64,000 nt of DNA. Source: Collinsella sp. GTDB taxonomy: Bacteria > Actinomycetota > Coriobacteriia > Coriobacteriales > Coriobacteriaceae. The stretch is from positions 9,195 through 73,194 of the forward strand of contig DXZT01000035.1 of the NCBI GenBank assembly GCA_019419545.1. The letters run 5' to 3'. Below, in pieces: positions 1 through 9,666 of this stretch. A program made the translations under genes and the position numbers. The number at the start of each line of letters is the position of its first letter. The stretch's first letter is position 1. The notes under the pieces were generated by a model. It saw only the letters and a program-made list of their open reading frames with translations. It was not told the DNA's origin and searched no databases.

Positions 1-2717
1 TTGCCGTCAAACGCGCGGTAGGCATTCTGCACGGCGGGCGCCGTGGGGATCGTTGCAATCTCGCCGATGCCCTTGCCACCATATGCCACGGGCAGCAGCT
101 CGTCCTTCTCCACGTAGATGGCGTGGATATCCGGAATCTCGGGCGCACGGAACAGCCCGAGCGTGCCGTACCTTGCCTGGGGTACGCAGTCCTTGAGCGG
201 CCAATCCTCGGTAAGCGCATAGCCCATACCCATGAGCACGCCGCCTTCGATCTGACCCTGGATGGAGATGGGATTGACAACCTTGCCGGAATCGTGCGCG
301 GCATAGACCTCGCTCACGCGGCCGTCATCATCCAAAATGACCACATGCGTGGCAAAGCCGTAGCAGATGTGGCTCTTGGGGTTGGGAACGTCGGCGCCCA
401 GCTTGTCGGTCGGCTCCAGGTACACGTAGCCAAACTCGCATCCCTCGAGCGCCTTGATGGCGGCCGTGGGATCCTGAGGATGCATGCCCTGGCCGGCGAC
501 GAGTTCCTGCGTGCGCAGCTGATAGGCGCGACCGTCGTCGTACTCGATCTTAACGCCGTCGCCATGCGCACTCACGGGAGCATCGGGCGCAGGCTTGTCG
601 GCCTCGATGCCAACCATGGCATCGCGCAGCAAGAAGGCGGCGCCGCGCACGGCCTCGCCGGTCACGACCGTCTGACGCGAGCCAGACGTGGTGCCGGAGT
701 CGGGAGCGTTCTCGGTGGAGCACTCGCCATTGGCAATGCAGCTCAGCGGCAGACCGCAGGCCTCGGCAACGTCCTGCAAAAAGACGGTGTTGCAGCCCTG
801 GCCGATGTCGGACGTGGCGGCGTAGACCACGGCGCAGCCATCCTCGACGCGAATCTTGCAGCGACCGGCATCGGGCAGGCCCACGCCCACGCCGGCGTTC
901 TTCATGGCGCAGGCAATGCCGGCGTGGCCGGGATGCGCGTAGTAGGCATCCTTGACCTCGAGCAGCGTCTCCTTAAGCGCCGTGGAGCAGTCGGCAATCT
1001 GACCATTGGGCAGAACCTCGCCCGGCTCGATGGCGTTTCGGTAGCGAATCTCCCACGGATCCAGGCCAACCTTCTCTGCCAGCAGGTCGATCAGGCTCTC
1101 GAGCGCAAACTCGGACTGGCAAACGCCAAAGCCTCGGTACGCGCCGGCGGGCGGGTTGTTGGTGTAGTAGCCAAAGCCGCGAATGTCGGTGTTCTGGTAC
1201 TTGTAGGGGCCGACGGCATGCGTACAGGCGCGCTCGAGCACCGGGCCGCACAGCGACGCGTAGGCGCCGGTGTCAAAGTTGATCTCGCAATCCAGGCCGG
1301 TAAAGTTGCCCTCGGCGTCGCAACCCAGCGTAAAGGTACCGTCCATGGCATGGCGCTTGGGATGGAAAGCGAGCGACTCGGCACGCGTGAGCTTGCACTT
1401 CACAGGACGCTGGAACTTATATGCGGCGAGCGCGGCCAGGTGCTGGACCGAAACGTCCTCCTTACCGCCAAAGCCGCCACCCACGAGCATGGTCTCGACG
1501 ACCACACGCTCGGGCTCGTTGTCCCAGCCAAACATGTGGGCACACTCTTTGCGCGTGTCGTAGGCACCCTGGTCGGTCGACTGCACCTTGACGCCGTTCT
1601 TGTACGGGAAGGCAACGGCGCACTCGGGCTCCAAGAAGGCATGCTCGGTAAAGGGCGTGGTAAAGCGCTGCGTCACGGTGAACGCGCTTTCGGCCAGCGC
1701 CTTGGCGGCGTCGCCGCGCGTCACGTGGCGGCTTTGACACACGTTGTCCTTGAGCTCCACCGTGTTGCCGAAGGCAAAGAAGCTGTCGTGCAGGCGCGGG
1801 GCGTCAGCAGCCCTGGCCTCGACAATGTTACGCACGGGCTCCAGCGGCTCGTAATCGATCTTTACGAGCTTCTTAGCCTTCTCGAGCGTCGCTTCGTCCT
1901 CGGCAACCACCAGCACAATGGCATCGCCCACGCAGCGGGTGATATCGCCCGCCGCGATCATGACGTCCCAGTCCTGGATAAGGTGGCCGACCTGGTTGAC
2001 CGGCACGTCCTCGGCGCGCAGGATACCCACCACACCGGGCAGGGCCTCGGCCTTGGAGGTATCGATGGAGAGCACACGGGCGCGCGGATACTTGGAGCGC
2101 ACGGCGCTGGCATAGGTCAGGCCCGGCTGGTCGATCTCGTCGATGTCGTCGGGGTACTTGCCCTCGCCGAGCACCTTCTTACGCACGTCAATACGGAAGG
2201 CGCGCTTGCCCACGCCGTAGTCGTCGCCGCGCTCCAGATCCTCGTCGATCTGCTTTTCGCCGCGGAGTACCGCAGCGGCCAGCGAGATGCCCTCGATAAT
2301 CTTTTTGTAGCCGGTGCAGCGGCAGACGTTGCCGCGGATGGCGTACTTGATCTGCTCCTCGGTGGGCTCGGGATCCTCGGCGATGAGCGCAGCGCCCGCC
2401 ATGACCATACCGGGGATGCAAAAACCGCACTGCACGGCGCCCACGGCGCCAAAGGCGTACACAAAGGCCTCGCGCACATCCTCGGGCAGGCCCTCAACAG
2501 TCACGATGTTGCGGCCGGCGGCAAGAGCGGTGGTCAGCACGCACGCCTTGACGGCCGCGCCGTCCACATGGATGGTGCAGGTGCCACAAGCACCTTCGGA
2601 GCAGCCGTCCTTGGCGGAATGGATATGCAGGTCGTCGCGCAGGTAGCGCAGCAGCGGTTTGTTTTGGGTCGTCGTGCGCTCGACGCCGTTAACGGTAAAA
2701 GTGAATTCCTGTGCCAT
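1..2717 (-). CDS. Molybdenum hydroxylase, xanthine dehydrogenase-like (partial, runs off the window)
   Basis: The frame starts at ATG 2717 and is open to the window edge, giving about 905 residues without a stop. The N-terminus is a [2Fe-2S] ferredoxin domain with Cys39, 44 and 47 (CSEGACGTC), followed near residues 100-135 by the second cluster motifs CGFC and CRCTGY. The rest is the molybdopterin domain, with GGGFGGKED, GAYRGFG, a GQG motif and, close to the edge, the GKGIGE motif carrying the catalytic Glu of this family. No FAD domain is fused, so a separate flavin subunit or the neighbouring iron-sulfur proteins would carry electrons. The fused FeS-Mo layout and the ygfK, ssnA and permease neighbours fit the XdhD / selenium-dependent xanthine dehydrogenase group, which hydroxylates purines. 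Whether it needs selenium cannot be seen here. The last few dozen residues are missing. Confidence 0.9.
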   Translation of the reverse strand, partial: MAQEFTFTVNGVERTTTQNKPLLRYLRDDLHIHSAKDGCSEGACGTCTIHVDGAAVKACVLTTALAAGRNIVTVEGLPEDVREAFVYAFGAVGAVQCGFCIPGMVMAGAALIAEDPEPTEEQIKYAIRGNVCRCTGYKKIIEGISLAAAVLRGEKQIDEDLERGDDYGVGKRAFRIDVRKKVLGEGKYPDDIDEIDQPGLTYASAVRSKYPRARVLSIDTSKAEALPGVVGILRAEDVPVNQVGHLIQDWDVMIAAGDITRCVGDAIVLVVAEDEATLEKAKKLVKIDYEPLEPVRNIVEARAADAPRLHDSFFAFGNTVELKDNVCQSRHVTRGDAAKALAESAFTVTQRFTTPFTEHAFLEPECAVAFPYKNGVKVQSTDQGAYDTRKECAHMFGWDNEPERVVVETMLVGGGFGGKEDVSVQHLAALAAYKFQRPVKCKLTRAESLAFHPKRHAMDGTFTLGCDAEGNFTGLDCEINFDTGAYASLCGPVLERACTHAVGPYKYQNTDIRGFGYYTNNPPAGAYRGFGVCQSEFALESLIDLLAEKVGLDPWEIRYRNAIEPGEVLPNGQIADCSTALKETLLEVKDAYYAHPGHAGIACAMKNAGVGVGLPDAGRCKIRVEDGCAVVYAATSDIGQGCNTVFLQDVAEACGLPLSCIANGECSTENAPDSGTTSGSRQTVVTGEAVRGAAFLLRDAMVGIEADKPAPDAPVSAHGDGVKIEYDDGRAYQLRTQELVAGQGMHPQDPTAAIKALEGCEFGYVYLEPTDKLGADVPNPKSHICYGFATHVVILDDDGRVSEVYAAHDSGKVVNPISIQGQIEGGVLMGMGYALTEDWPLKDCVPQARYGTLGLFRAPEIPDIHAIYVEKDELLPVAYGGKGIGEIATIPTAPAVQNAYRAFDG

Positions 2718-2729
2718 GGTGATTCCCTT

Positions 2730-3209
2730 CTACACGCCGGCGGCGATGCCGGTGCGGTCGTGGATGGCGCCATGCGGGCAGACGACGGCGCACATGCCGC
2801 ACGACAGACAGTCCACGCCGTCGATATGGGCGCAGTTGTCCTCGATGCGGATAGCGCCGGCGGGGCACTTTTTGGCGCACATGCCGCAACCGATGCAGCT
2901 CGTGTCGCAGATCTTGCGCGCAATGGCGCCCTTGTCGGTGTTGTTGCAGCGCACCAGGATGTTCTGGTAGCCGGGAACGAAGGCAATCACGCGCTGCGGG
3001 CACGCCATGCCGCACAGGCCACAGCCCGTGCACTTTGAGCGATCCACGCGGGCGATGCCATCGACCAGCGCAATGGCACCGTGGGGGCAGGCCGTGACGC
3101 AGGCGCCACAGCCAATGCAGCCTTCGCTGCAGCGGGCGTCGCCGCCTGCGGAGGCGCAACCGCTTCCGCAGGCAACGTAGGCCACGTTATGTTGAATGGA
3201 TTTGGCCAT
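2730..3209 (-). CDS. Poly-[4Fe-4S] ferredoxin, electron carrier of the purine cluster
   Basis: A 159-residue cytoplasmic protein built almost entirely of CxxCxxCxxxCP motifs: four are visible (CIGCGACVTACP, CTGCGLCGMACP, CIGCGMCAKKCP, CLSCGMCAVVCP), enough for about four [4Fe-4S] clusters. Three additional cysteines sit in the first 27 residues, before the first canonical motif. It lies 12 bp upstream of the molybdenum hydroxylase and 11 bp downstream of ygfK, so the three are probably co-transcribed. It most likely shuttles electrons between the hydroxylase (which lacks a FAD domain) and YgfK. It resembles RnfB/HycB-type ferredoxins, but the exact partner is inferred from position only. Confidence 0.88.
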   Translation of the reverse strand: MAKSIQHNVAYVACGSGCASAGGDARCSEGCIGCGACVTACPHGAIALVDGIARVDRSKCTGCGLCGMACPQRVIAFVPGYQNILVRCNNTDKGAIARKICDTSCIGCGMCAKKCPAGAIRIEDNCAHIDGVDCLSCGMCAVVCPHGAIHDRTGIAAGV

Positions 3210-3220
3210 AAGAGACTCGC

Positions 3221-6220
3221 CTATTTCTTAAGGAGGTACGGATAGTTGTCGCGCACAGCCCTGATGGTCAGGCGGACGGCCTCGGGAAGGCCGGTGTTGA
3301 CGGCATCGACCGAGACAGTGCGGACCGTGCCGGCGACGCGGACCTTAAAGTGGTCCTCGTCCACGGCCAGGAAGCCCTCGTTCTCGGAGTTCTCCATGTC
3401 CTGCTCGCTCCAGAACAGGGTGAGCTTGTCCTTGTAGGGACGGCCCTCCTGGTAGGGGCAGAACACAGCGCAGTTGCCGCACTCGTTGCACATGCCGTCG
3501 ACGTGGACGACCTGATGCTTGGCGAGACCCGGCACCTTAATTGCCACGTTGGCGCGGTTGGGGCACACATCGCAGCAGACCTCGCACACCGAGCCGCAGC
3601 CCAGGCAGCGAGTCTTGGTGCAATTGCGCTTGTCGCGGCACAGCGACCCCTTGCGCTCGTAGCAGGTGTCCTCGCGGCCGGCCTGCTCGTTGCAGTCGAC
3701 GTACTTGTTAAAGTCCACGCCGGCGATGGCGCGGGCGACTTCGGCGGCGTCGGCAATAGCCTCGACCACGGTGGCAGGACCGCGACGGCAGTCACCGGCA
3801 GCCCAAACGCCCTCGACGCCGGTGGAGGTGGCGGCAAGGCGGCCGCGACGGTCGTGCTCGACGCCCGCGGCGTCGTACAGGCTGGCATCGATGCCCTCGC
3901 CCACGGCGCAAATCACCGTGGTGGCGGGAAGCTCGACGGTCTCGCCCGTGGCGATGGGGCTGCGACGGCCGCTTGCATCCGGCTCGCCAAGTTCCATAAC
4001 GTCGCAAGTCAGCACGGCGCCGTTGAGCGCCTTGGGCGCCAGCAGCTCGCAGAACTCAACGCCGTCGGCAAGAGCAAGATCGAGCTCTTCCTCGTCGGCG
4101 GGCATCTGCTTCTTGGTGCGGCGATACACCAGGCGCACGTTCTTCACGCCAGCAAGGCGCTTGGCCACGCGGGCCGCGTCCATGGCGGTGTTGCCGGCGC
4201 CAATGACCACGACGTCCTCGCCCAGCTCGAGCTTCTCGCCCTTCTTGGCGGCCTCGAGGAACTCCAGCACGTCGAGCTCGGCACCCTCGCCCAAGCCCGC
4301 AGAGCCGGGCATCCAGGCACCAGTGGCCACGACTACGTCGGTAAAGCCCTGGGCCTTGAGCTCGTCAATGGACTCCACGCGGGCGTTGAGCTGCACCTTG
4401 GCGCCAAAGGCCAGACAGAGCTCGGCATCGTGGGAGATATCGTCGCTCGCGATACGGAACTCGGGGATCACGTGACGGACCACGCCACCGAGAGAGTCGC
4501 GGGCCTCGAAGATAGTGACGGGCACGCCGGCGCGCGTCAGGAAGAACGCCGTCGCCAGGCCGGCCGGGCCGCCGCCGATAACGGCAACGTTGCGCTCGCC
4601 GTCGTTGGCGATGGCCTGGGCGCGCAGCTTGGGCAGCACGGCGGTCATGGCCTCGCGGGCGGCCTTGAGCTTGCTGGCGCGGATCTGGGCGCCCTCGGGC
4701 TCGTAGAATGCACGCTCGCAGGCACGGCCGCAGGGATGCGGGCAGATGGTGCCGGTAATGAACGGCAGGGCGTTGCGCTCGATGATGATGTTGAGTGCGT
4801 CCTCGTAACGGCCCTCGTCAACAGCCGCCAGATAGGCAGGAATATCCTGCTGGATGGGACAGCTCGTGCGGCACGGCGTGGTAAAGCAGTCGGAAAGCGG
4901 GCTCTTGCCGGCGACCTTGCGATCGGGCAGCGGGCGCAGCGGCTTCTTGTAGAGCGGGTTGGTGAGCGAGTCGGTCTGAATCGCCGTCACGGCCTCGAGA
5001 GAGACGCCCGCGAACGGCTTGCCATCCAGGTCGGTAAACTCGCCGGCCATCTGACTAAAGCGCTCGTAGCCACCGGGCTTGAGCACGTCGGTCGCCAGGG
5101 TGACGGGCCAAATGCCGGCATCGTACAGGGCGCGGATGTTGTAGACCGTGGCGCCGCCGGAGTAGCTGATGCGCAGCTTGCCATCGAACTGCTCGGTAAT
5201 GCGACGGGCGGCCTCGATGGTCAGTGAGAACAGCGAACGGCCCGACATGTACATCTCGGTGGAGGGCAGCTCGTTTCTCGTCACGTCGACGGGGAACGTG
5301 TTGGTCAGCTTGACGCCAAACTCCAGGCCGTGCTCGGCGCATAGGGCAATCAGGCGCTCGAACATGGGCACGGCGTCGGCCCACTGCAGGTCCTCGCGGA
5401 AGTGCGTATCGTCGAAGACGATGTAGTCAAAGCCCAGCTCATTGAGGCGCTGACGTGCAAACTCATAGCCCAGCAGCGTGGGGTTGCACTTGATGTAGGT
5501 GTTGAGGCCCTTCTCGGTGATCAGATAGGTCGCGATGCGCTCGATCTCCGCTGGCGGGCAACCGTGCAGGGTAGACTCGGTGATAGAGTTGGAGACGCGC
5601 GCCGGAATGGACTCGACAAACGCGGCATCGACATGCTCAAACTGGTCCAGATTGGCGAGCGCCCATGTGCGACACTCGTTCCAGACGTCAGATCCGCTGG
5701 CGTCCTTCATGCCCTCGATGTAGGCGTCGACCTTGGGGCTCTTGATGCCCTCCAGGTCATAGCCCACGGACATATTGAAGACAAAGCCGTCCGGGCTACC
5801 CAGGCCGTACTCGCGAGCGATCAGGTGGCAGGCGAACCATGCCTTCACGTACTCGGCAAAGGCCTGCGGAACCTCGAGCTCGGTCGACCACTCGCAGTTG
5901 TAGCACTCGTCCTGCGCCACAATGCAGGGCTTGTTGACGCAACGGGAAAGCTCCTCGCCGTCCATAACCTGGACGGTCTTGAGCTCAAAGAAGCGAGAAC
6001 CGGCCACATAAGAGGCCACGATGTTCTGGGCAAGCTGTGTATTGGGGCCGGCGGCCGGGCCAAACGGAGTCTCGATGCGCTCGTCAAAAATGGGAAGCGC
6101 GCCCTCCTGGTTGGTCGTGGCCATCTTGCGCACGCCAAAGACGGCGCCCTGAGTCTTGTGCTCCTCGATGATCCAGTTCATCAGCTGCGAAAACGGGATC
6201 GGCCTCATGATGTCGCTCAT
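3221..6220 (-). CDS. ygfK: YgfK-like FAD/iron-sulfur oxidoreductase (labelled putative selenate reductase)
   Basis: A 999-residue protein, close to the length of E. coli YgfK, starting MSDIMRPIPF as the family does; an in-frame upstream start would add 41 basic, unconserved residues, so 6220 was chosen. Residues 1-430 form a dihydroorotate dehydrogenase-like barrel (FGPAAGP, CNPTLLGY). Cys-rich motifs near 445-505 precede a GltD-like FAD/NAD(P) domain with VAVIGGGPAG at about 546-555. Two ferredoxin-type clusters lie near the C-terminus (CLGCG..CVDVCP-type and CNECGNCAVFCPY). The family sits beside xdh and ssnA in many anaerobes and is implicated in purine and urate catabolism; the historic selenate reductase name is weakly supported. 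It probably links NAD(P)H, FAD and ferredoxin pools to purine conversion. Confidence 0.93.
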   Translation of the reverse strand: MSDIMRPIPFSQLMNWIIEEHKTQGAVFGVRKMATTNQEGALPIFDERIETPFGPAAGPNTQLAQNIVASYVAGSRFFELKTVQVMDGEELSRCVNKPCIVAQDECYNCEWSTELEVPQAFAEYVKAWFACHLIAREYGLGSPDGFVFNMSVGYDLEGIKSPKVDAYIEGMKDASGSDVWNECRTWALANLDQFEHVDAAFVESIPARVSNSITESTLHGCPPAEIERIATYLITEKGLNTYIKCNPTLLGYEFARQRLNELGFDYIVFDDTHFREDLQWADAVPMFERLIALCAEHGLEFGVKLTNTFPVDVTRNELPSTEMYMSGRSLFSLTIEAARRITEQFDGKLRISYSGGATVYNIRALYDAGIWPVTLATDVLKPGGYERFSQMAGEFTDLDGKPFAGVSLEAVTAIQTDSLTNPLYKKPLRPLPDRKVAGKSPLSDCFTTPCRTSCPIQQDIPAYLAAVDEGRYEDALNIIIERNALPFITGTICPHPCGRACERAFYEPEGAQIRASKLKAAREAMTAVLPKLRAQAIANDGERNVAVIGGGPAGLATAFFLTRAGVPVTIFEARDSLGGVVRHVIPEFRIASDDISHDAELCLAFGAKVQLNARVESIDELKAQGFTDVVVATGAWMPGSAGLGEGAELDVLEFLEAAKKGEKLELGEDVVVIGAGNTAMDAARVAKRLAGVKNVRLVYRRTKKQMPADEEELDLALADGVEFCELLAPKALNGAVLTCDVMELGEPDASGRRSPIATGETVELPATTVICAVGEGIDASLYDAAGVEHDRRGRLAATSTGVEGVWAAGDCRRGPATVVEAIADAAEVARAIAGVDFNKYVDCNEQAGREDTCYERKGSLCRDKRNCTKTRCLGCGSVCEVCCDVCPNRANVAIKVPGLAKHQVVHVDGMCNECGNCAVFCPYQEGRPYKDKLTLFWSEQDMENSENEGFLAVDEDHFKVRVAGTVRTVSVDAVNTGLPEAVRLTIRAVRDNYPYLLKK

Positions 6221-6319
6221 AGTGAGCTCCTCTCTGTAACGCCCGGCGAGACCGCGCGGCGGGCGCAAATACGGTGTAGCGCTAGCACAGCGCCGGCGAC
6301 CCCGCGGAGGTCGCCTATA

Positions 6320-6353
6320 CGCGCGTCGGATGCGGCGAAACATCTGACGCGCG
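6320..6353. other. Intercistronic hairpin between ssnA and ygfK
   Basis: Arms CGCGCGTCGGATG (6320-6332) and CATCTGACGCGCG (6341-6353) can form a stem of 13 pairs with one G-T wobble and an 8-nt loop. There is no T-run, so it looks more like an mRNA processing or stability hairpin than a terminator. It lies in the 148-bp gap within a co-directional gene string. Confidence 0.45.
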
Positions 6354-6368
6354 CAAATCTACTTGTAA

Positions 6369-7724
6369 TTAGTAAGCGCGATCGTTGAGCGTGCTCCAGA
6401 GCTTCTTGGACTCGGCCATGGTCCACGCGTTGATCTTGTCCTCATCAATGCCAACGAACTCGCGATCCTTGTACAGGACGCGGCCGTTGATGATGGCGGT
6501 GCGGCAATTTTTGCCCATCATGCCAAAGAGCATGTGGCCGTCGATGTTCTCCTCGCTCAGCGGCGTAAAGGGCTTGTAGTCCATAACGATGACGTCGGCG
6601 GCAGCACCGGCCTCGAGCACACCGAGCTTGCGATCGAAGTACTTGCTCGCCATCTTGGCGTTGTTCTCGAACAGCATGGTCATGGCCTCGCACCAGCCCA
6701 CGTTGGGCATGGCGGCGTTGTGGCGCTGAATGATCAGGAAGACCTTGAGGCTCTCGAGCATATCGTGGGTGTAGGCGTCGGTGCCCATGCACACGGGGAT
6801 GCCGCGGCGGAAGAACTCGAGCACGGGGGCGCAGCCCACGGCGTTGCCCATATTGGATTCGGGGTTGTTGACCAGCCAGGTGCCGGACTCCTTGACGATA
6901 TCCATCTCGGCGGGCGTCACGTGGATGCAGTGGCCGAGCATGGTGTCGGGACCCAGCAGATTGTGCTGCAGCAGGCGCTCGACGGGGCTGATGCCACCAC
7001 GGTTGAGACGGGAGTCCCACACGTCATTCATGCCCTCGCACACATGGATGTGGAAGCCGGTCAGGCCGTTGTTGGCCTCGGCCATCTTGTCCATGGTCTC
7101 GTCCGAAAGCGTAAAGGTGGCGTGACCGCCAAACATGGCGGCGATCATGTGATTGTCGTTATCGCGACGCTCCTTGGCGGCCCACTGGGCAAACTCGGCG
7201 TTCTCGGCAATGGCCTGGTCGCATTTTTCCTGGCCGCGGCGGTCGGAGACCTCGTAGCACAGGCACGAACGCATGCCCAGCTCCTGAGCTGCATCCTTAA
7301 TGGTAAAGAGGCTGCCTGGAATCTCGCAGAAGCTCGCGTGGTGATCGAAGATCGTTGTGACGCCATCGCGGATGGAGTCCAGAATCGTGGCATAGGCGCT
7401 GGCCTTGGTGCCGTCGAGCGTCAGGTTGTCATCGATCTTCCACCACTGCTGCTCAAGATTCTCCAGGAAGTTGGTGGGGTTGCAGCCCTTAATGGCAAGG
7501 CCGCGAGCCAGACCCGAGTAGATGTGGGTGTGGCAATTGATGAGTCCGGGCATGATGAGGTTGCCCTGGGCGTCGACGTACTCGGCATCCGGGTACTTGA
7601 CCTTGAGCTCGCACTCGGGGCCCACTTCGACGATCGTATCTCCGTCAATGGCGACCGCACCGTTTGGAATAAACGGGGTCTGAGCGTTGCGGGTAAAAAC
7701 GGAACCGTTAGCGACCAGAAGCAT
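6369..7724 (-). CDS. ssnA: SsnA-family amidohydrolase
   Basis: A 451-residue amidohydrolase of the metal-dependent TIM-barrel superfamily. The metal-binding HxH is visible in CHTHIYSG, DHHAS and HIHVCEG supply further histidines, and GTDAYTHDM holds the catalytic Asp region. Similarity to E. coli SsnA runs end to end, including the C-terminal composite sheet domain (GHMLFGM). I chose ATG 7724 over the in-frame ATG 7742 because AAGGGAG lies five bases before it and the protein then begins MLLVANG, like the family. Members next to ygfK and xdh are thought to deaminate or open purine-derived rings; the exact substrate is not established. It is co-directional with ygfK, 148 bp upstream. Confidence 0.92.
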   Translation of the reverse strand: MLLVANGSVFTRNAQTPFIPNGAVAIDGDTIVEVGPECELKVKYPDAEYVDAQGNLIMPGLINCHTHIYSGLARGLAIKGCNPTNFLENLEQQWWKIDDNLTLDGTKASAYATILDSIRDGVTTIFDHHASFCEIPGSLFTIKDAAQELGMRSCLCYEVSDRRGQEKCDQAIAENAEFAQWAAKERRDNDNHMIAAMFGGHATFTLSDETMDKMAEANNGLTGFHIHVCEGMNDVWDSRLNRGGISPVERLLQHNLLGPDTMLGHCIHVTPAEMDIVKESGTWLVNNPESNMGNAVGCAPVLEFFRRGIPVCMGTDAYTHDMLESLKVFLIIQRHNAAMPNVGWCEAMTMLFENNAKMASKYFDRKLGVLEAGAAADVIVMDYKPFTPLSEENIDGHMLFGMMGKNCRTAIINGRVLYKDREFVGIDEDKINAWTMAESKKLWSTLNDRAY

Positions 7725-7871
7725 GGATGCTCCCTTCAACATCAGAGGCGGGGTTTGACACCTCTGACATGGCGGAGTGCGAAGCGCCGGCCTACACCGG
7801 AAACGGGCCCTCTCCCGTCAACGCTTCACCAAAGGGACAAACCCTTTGAAGTGCGGCTTGACGCCGCATGA

Positions 7872-7903
7872 CGTCGGCGGACGAGGCGATGCGTCCGCCG
7901 ACG
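7872..7903. other. Strong hairpin downstream of the NCS2 permease
   Basis: Perfect 12-bp arms CGTCGGCGGACG (7872-7883) and CGTCCGCCGACG (7892-7903) with an 8-nt loop sit 17 bp after the permease stop. A second small GCGGC/GCCGC dyad lies alongside at about 7853-7867. No T-run follows on the minus strand, so it may attenuate transcription or protect the mRNA 3' end rather than fully terminate. Confidence 0.45.
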
Positions 7904-7919
7904 AATAGCACCGAATTGG

Positions 7920-9314
7920 TTACTTCTTGCTCTCGGGCAAGACCAGATCCACGGCAGCGTCCTTGGCAGCATCGATGTGCTGAGCCACGACCGGCGTCTG
8001 CGGAAGGATCAGGTTAAGGACAATGGCCATGATGGCGGTGGGGGTTACGGCATTGGAGCCGATGACGGTGGACACCCAGGCGGGCATACCCTCGCCGGCA
8101 AGGCAGCCGCTGGCCATCCAGATACCCAGGCCAAAGACGACGGAGGTACCGACGATGGTGGTAGTGCGCTGCGTGAGGCCCTCGCGGGTGAACATGCGCA
8201 CGCCGTTCATGGTGATGGTGCCAAAGACGCCGACGGTCGCGCCGCCGATGACGGGCTGCGGGATAGCGGAAAGGACGGCAGAGAGCTGCGGGAACAGACC
8301 GGCGATGGCAAAGACGGCCGCGATGATCACAAAGACCCACTTGTTGACGACCTTGTTGGAGCAGATGATGCCCACGTTCTGGCCAAGGGCGCTGGTGGGA
8401 AGACCACCCAGCAGGCCGCCGACCATAGAGGTGAGGCCCTGGGACACGATAGCGCCGGAGAGCTCGCGCTCGGTGGGCATACGGTCGATGGAGCCCAGGC
8501 AGGCGGCGGAGACGTCACCGATAACCTGGATGGCAACCATGGGGAACACGACGGCGAGGGTGATGCAGACCTCGGGATCAAACTCGAGCGCGTAGGGCAT
8601 GAGCTTGGGAAGGGCGAAGACCTGAGCGGTGGCGACGCTGGAGAAGTCGATCATGCCAAAGGGGATGGAGACGATCATGCCAACGATCATGCCAAAGAAC
8701 ACGGATCCCAGCTTGAGCGTGCCCTTGCCAAAGTTGGCGAGCGCAAAGACCACGGCGAAGGTGATAAGAGCGACGCACCAGGCCTGCGGGGTGCCCCACA
8801 GCGGCGTACCCATACCGCCGGCCATATACTTAACGGCCGTGGGATACAGCGAAACGCCGATGGAGAAGATGACCGTACCGGTCACGACGGGCGGGAACAG
8901 CCACTTGATCTTGCTGTAGGCCAGACCAAAGAGGACCGCGACGGCGCCGCCGACGATCTCGCCGCCCAACAGCGCACCAAAGCTAAAGCCCGAGGCACCC
9001 ATGGCCTGCAGGGCCGGCAGGAACGCGAACGAAACGCCCATGACGATGGGCAGGCCGCCGCCGATGCGACGGAAGGGAGCGAAGGCCTGAAGGGCCGTAT
9101 CGATCGCCGAAAGAATGAGCGCGACCTGGATAATGTCGGTGCTCTGCTGGCTATTAAAGCCGTAGACGCCGGCCATGATGACCGCCGGGGTAATGATGCC
9201 GGCAAACGATGCCAGTACGTGCTGAAGGGCACACGGGATCATTTCCTTAACGGGAGGCATGCCTTCGCGAGTGAACAGGGCTTCAGTGCCGTTCGTAACC
9301 GTCTCCTGGGTCAT
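7920..9314 (-). CDS. NCS2-family xanthine/uracil/urate permease
   Basis: A 464-residue polytopic membrane protein with about 14 hydrophobic segments, the usual NCS2 length. It carries the NCS2 hallmark motifs: a QHVLASFAG-type helix 1 (here ALQHVLASFAGIITP), the helix 8 region ending GDVSAACLG and the helix 10 region with GGLLGGLPTSALGQNVG. The start at 9314 (MTQETVTNG) follows GGTGG; a longer in-frame start only adds a basic, poorly conserved stretch. It should be a proton- or sodium-coupled importer of oxidised purines or uracil. Its place upstream of ssnA, ygfK and xdh points to xanthine or urate. It is divergent from the YheO-type regulator, which is the obvious controller. Confidence 0.93.
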   Translation of the reverse strand: MTQETVTNGTEALFTREGMPPVKEMIPCALQHVLASFAGIITPAVIMAGVYGFNSQQSTDIIQVALILSAIDTALQAFAPFRRIGGGLPIVMGVSFAFLPALQAMGASGFSFGALLGGEIVGGAVAVLFGLAYSKIKWLFPPVVTGTVIFSIGVSLYPTAVKYMAGGMGTPLWGTPQAWCVALITFAVVFALANFGKGTLKLGSVFFGMIVGMIVSIPFGMIDFSSVATAQVFALPKLMPYALEFDPEVCITLAVVFPMVAIQVIGDVSAACLGSIDRMPTERELSGAIVSQGLTSMVGGLLGGLPTSALGQNVGIICSNKVVNKWVFVIIAAVFAIAGLFPQLSAVLSAIPQPVIGGATVGVFGTITMNGVRMFTREGLTQRTTTIVGTSVVFGLGIWMASGCLAGEGMPAWVSTVIGSNAVTPTAIMAIVLNLILPQTPVVAQHIDAAKDAAVDLVLPESKK

Positions 9315-9401
9315 TTGACCACCAATCCTCGAAGTAGTTGTTTTCGCATCTAACGCTCTATTGTGACGCAGTGCGGGGTTGAGGTTGTGCCTTCGTTGCA
9401 T

Positions 9402-9430
9402 ATCGTATTAAAGATGATTCTCATTCTCAA
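9402..9430 (-). promoter_or_regulatory. Predicted sigma-70 promoter of the purine cluster
   Basis: On the minus strand, TTGAGA (9430-9425) and TACGAT (9407-9402) are spaced by 17 bp, about 90 bp before the permease start. The 352-bp region 9315-9666 between permease and regulator is AT-rich (9410-9450 especially) compared with its surroundings and is the control region of both divergent units; no clear promoter for the regulator was found in it. Confidence 0.55.
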
Positions 9431-9666
9431 TAATAATTTTTTGTTATCAGACTATTCTTGAGCTGAGACAATGCATTTCCGCAGGTCAGGAAAGTGTCCG
9501 GTCAAAATAACATCTAACTTTTCTTTTGGTCAACCGTTTACCGCCAAAATCCTACCGCTCGTCTGTATTACGCAATGTACCTGCGAATATGCGAGTCAAT
9601 AGACACCGTGTTACCATGAGAAAAAATTGTTATGAACATTTCCGATTTCACCCAAAGGAGTTGCCC

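Noticed and set aside
123..3038. A 971-codon plus-strand open frame opposite the molybdenum hydroxylase
   Set aside because: Mirror frame again; the minus strand encodes clear iron-sulfur and molybdopterin motifs throughout.
7725..7919. Purine riboswitch upstream of ssnA
   Set aside because: The CAGAGG/CCTCTG hairpin near 7742-7770 lacks the three-way junction and conserved loop residues of the guanine/adenine aptamer.
9411..9440. Fur-box-like sequence GATGATTCTCATTCTCAA
   Set aside because: It overlaps the predicted -35 region, matches only half of the Fur consensus, and none of the genes next to it is an iron-uptake gene.
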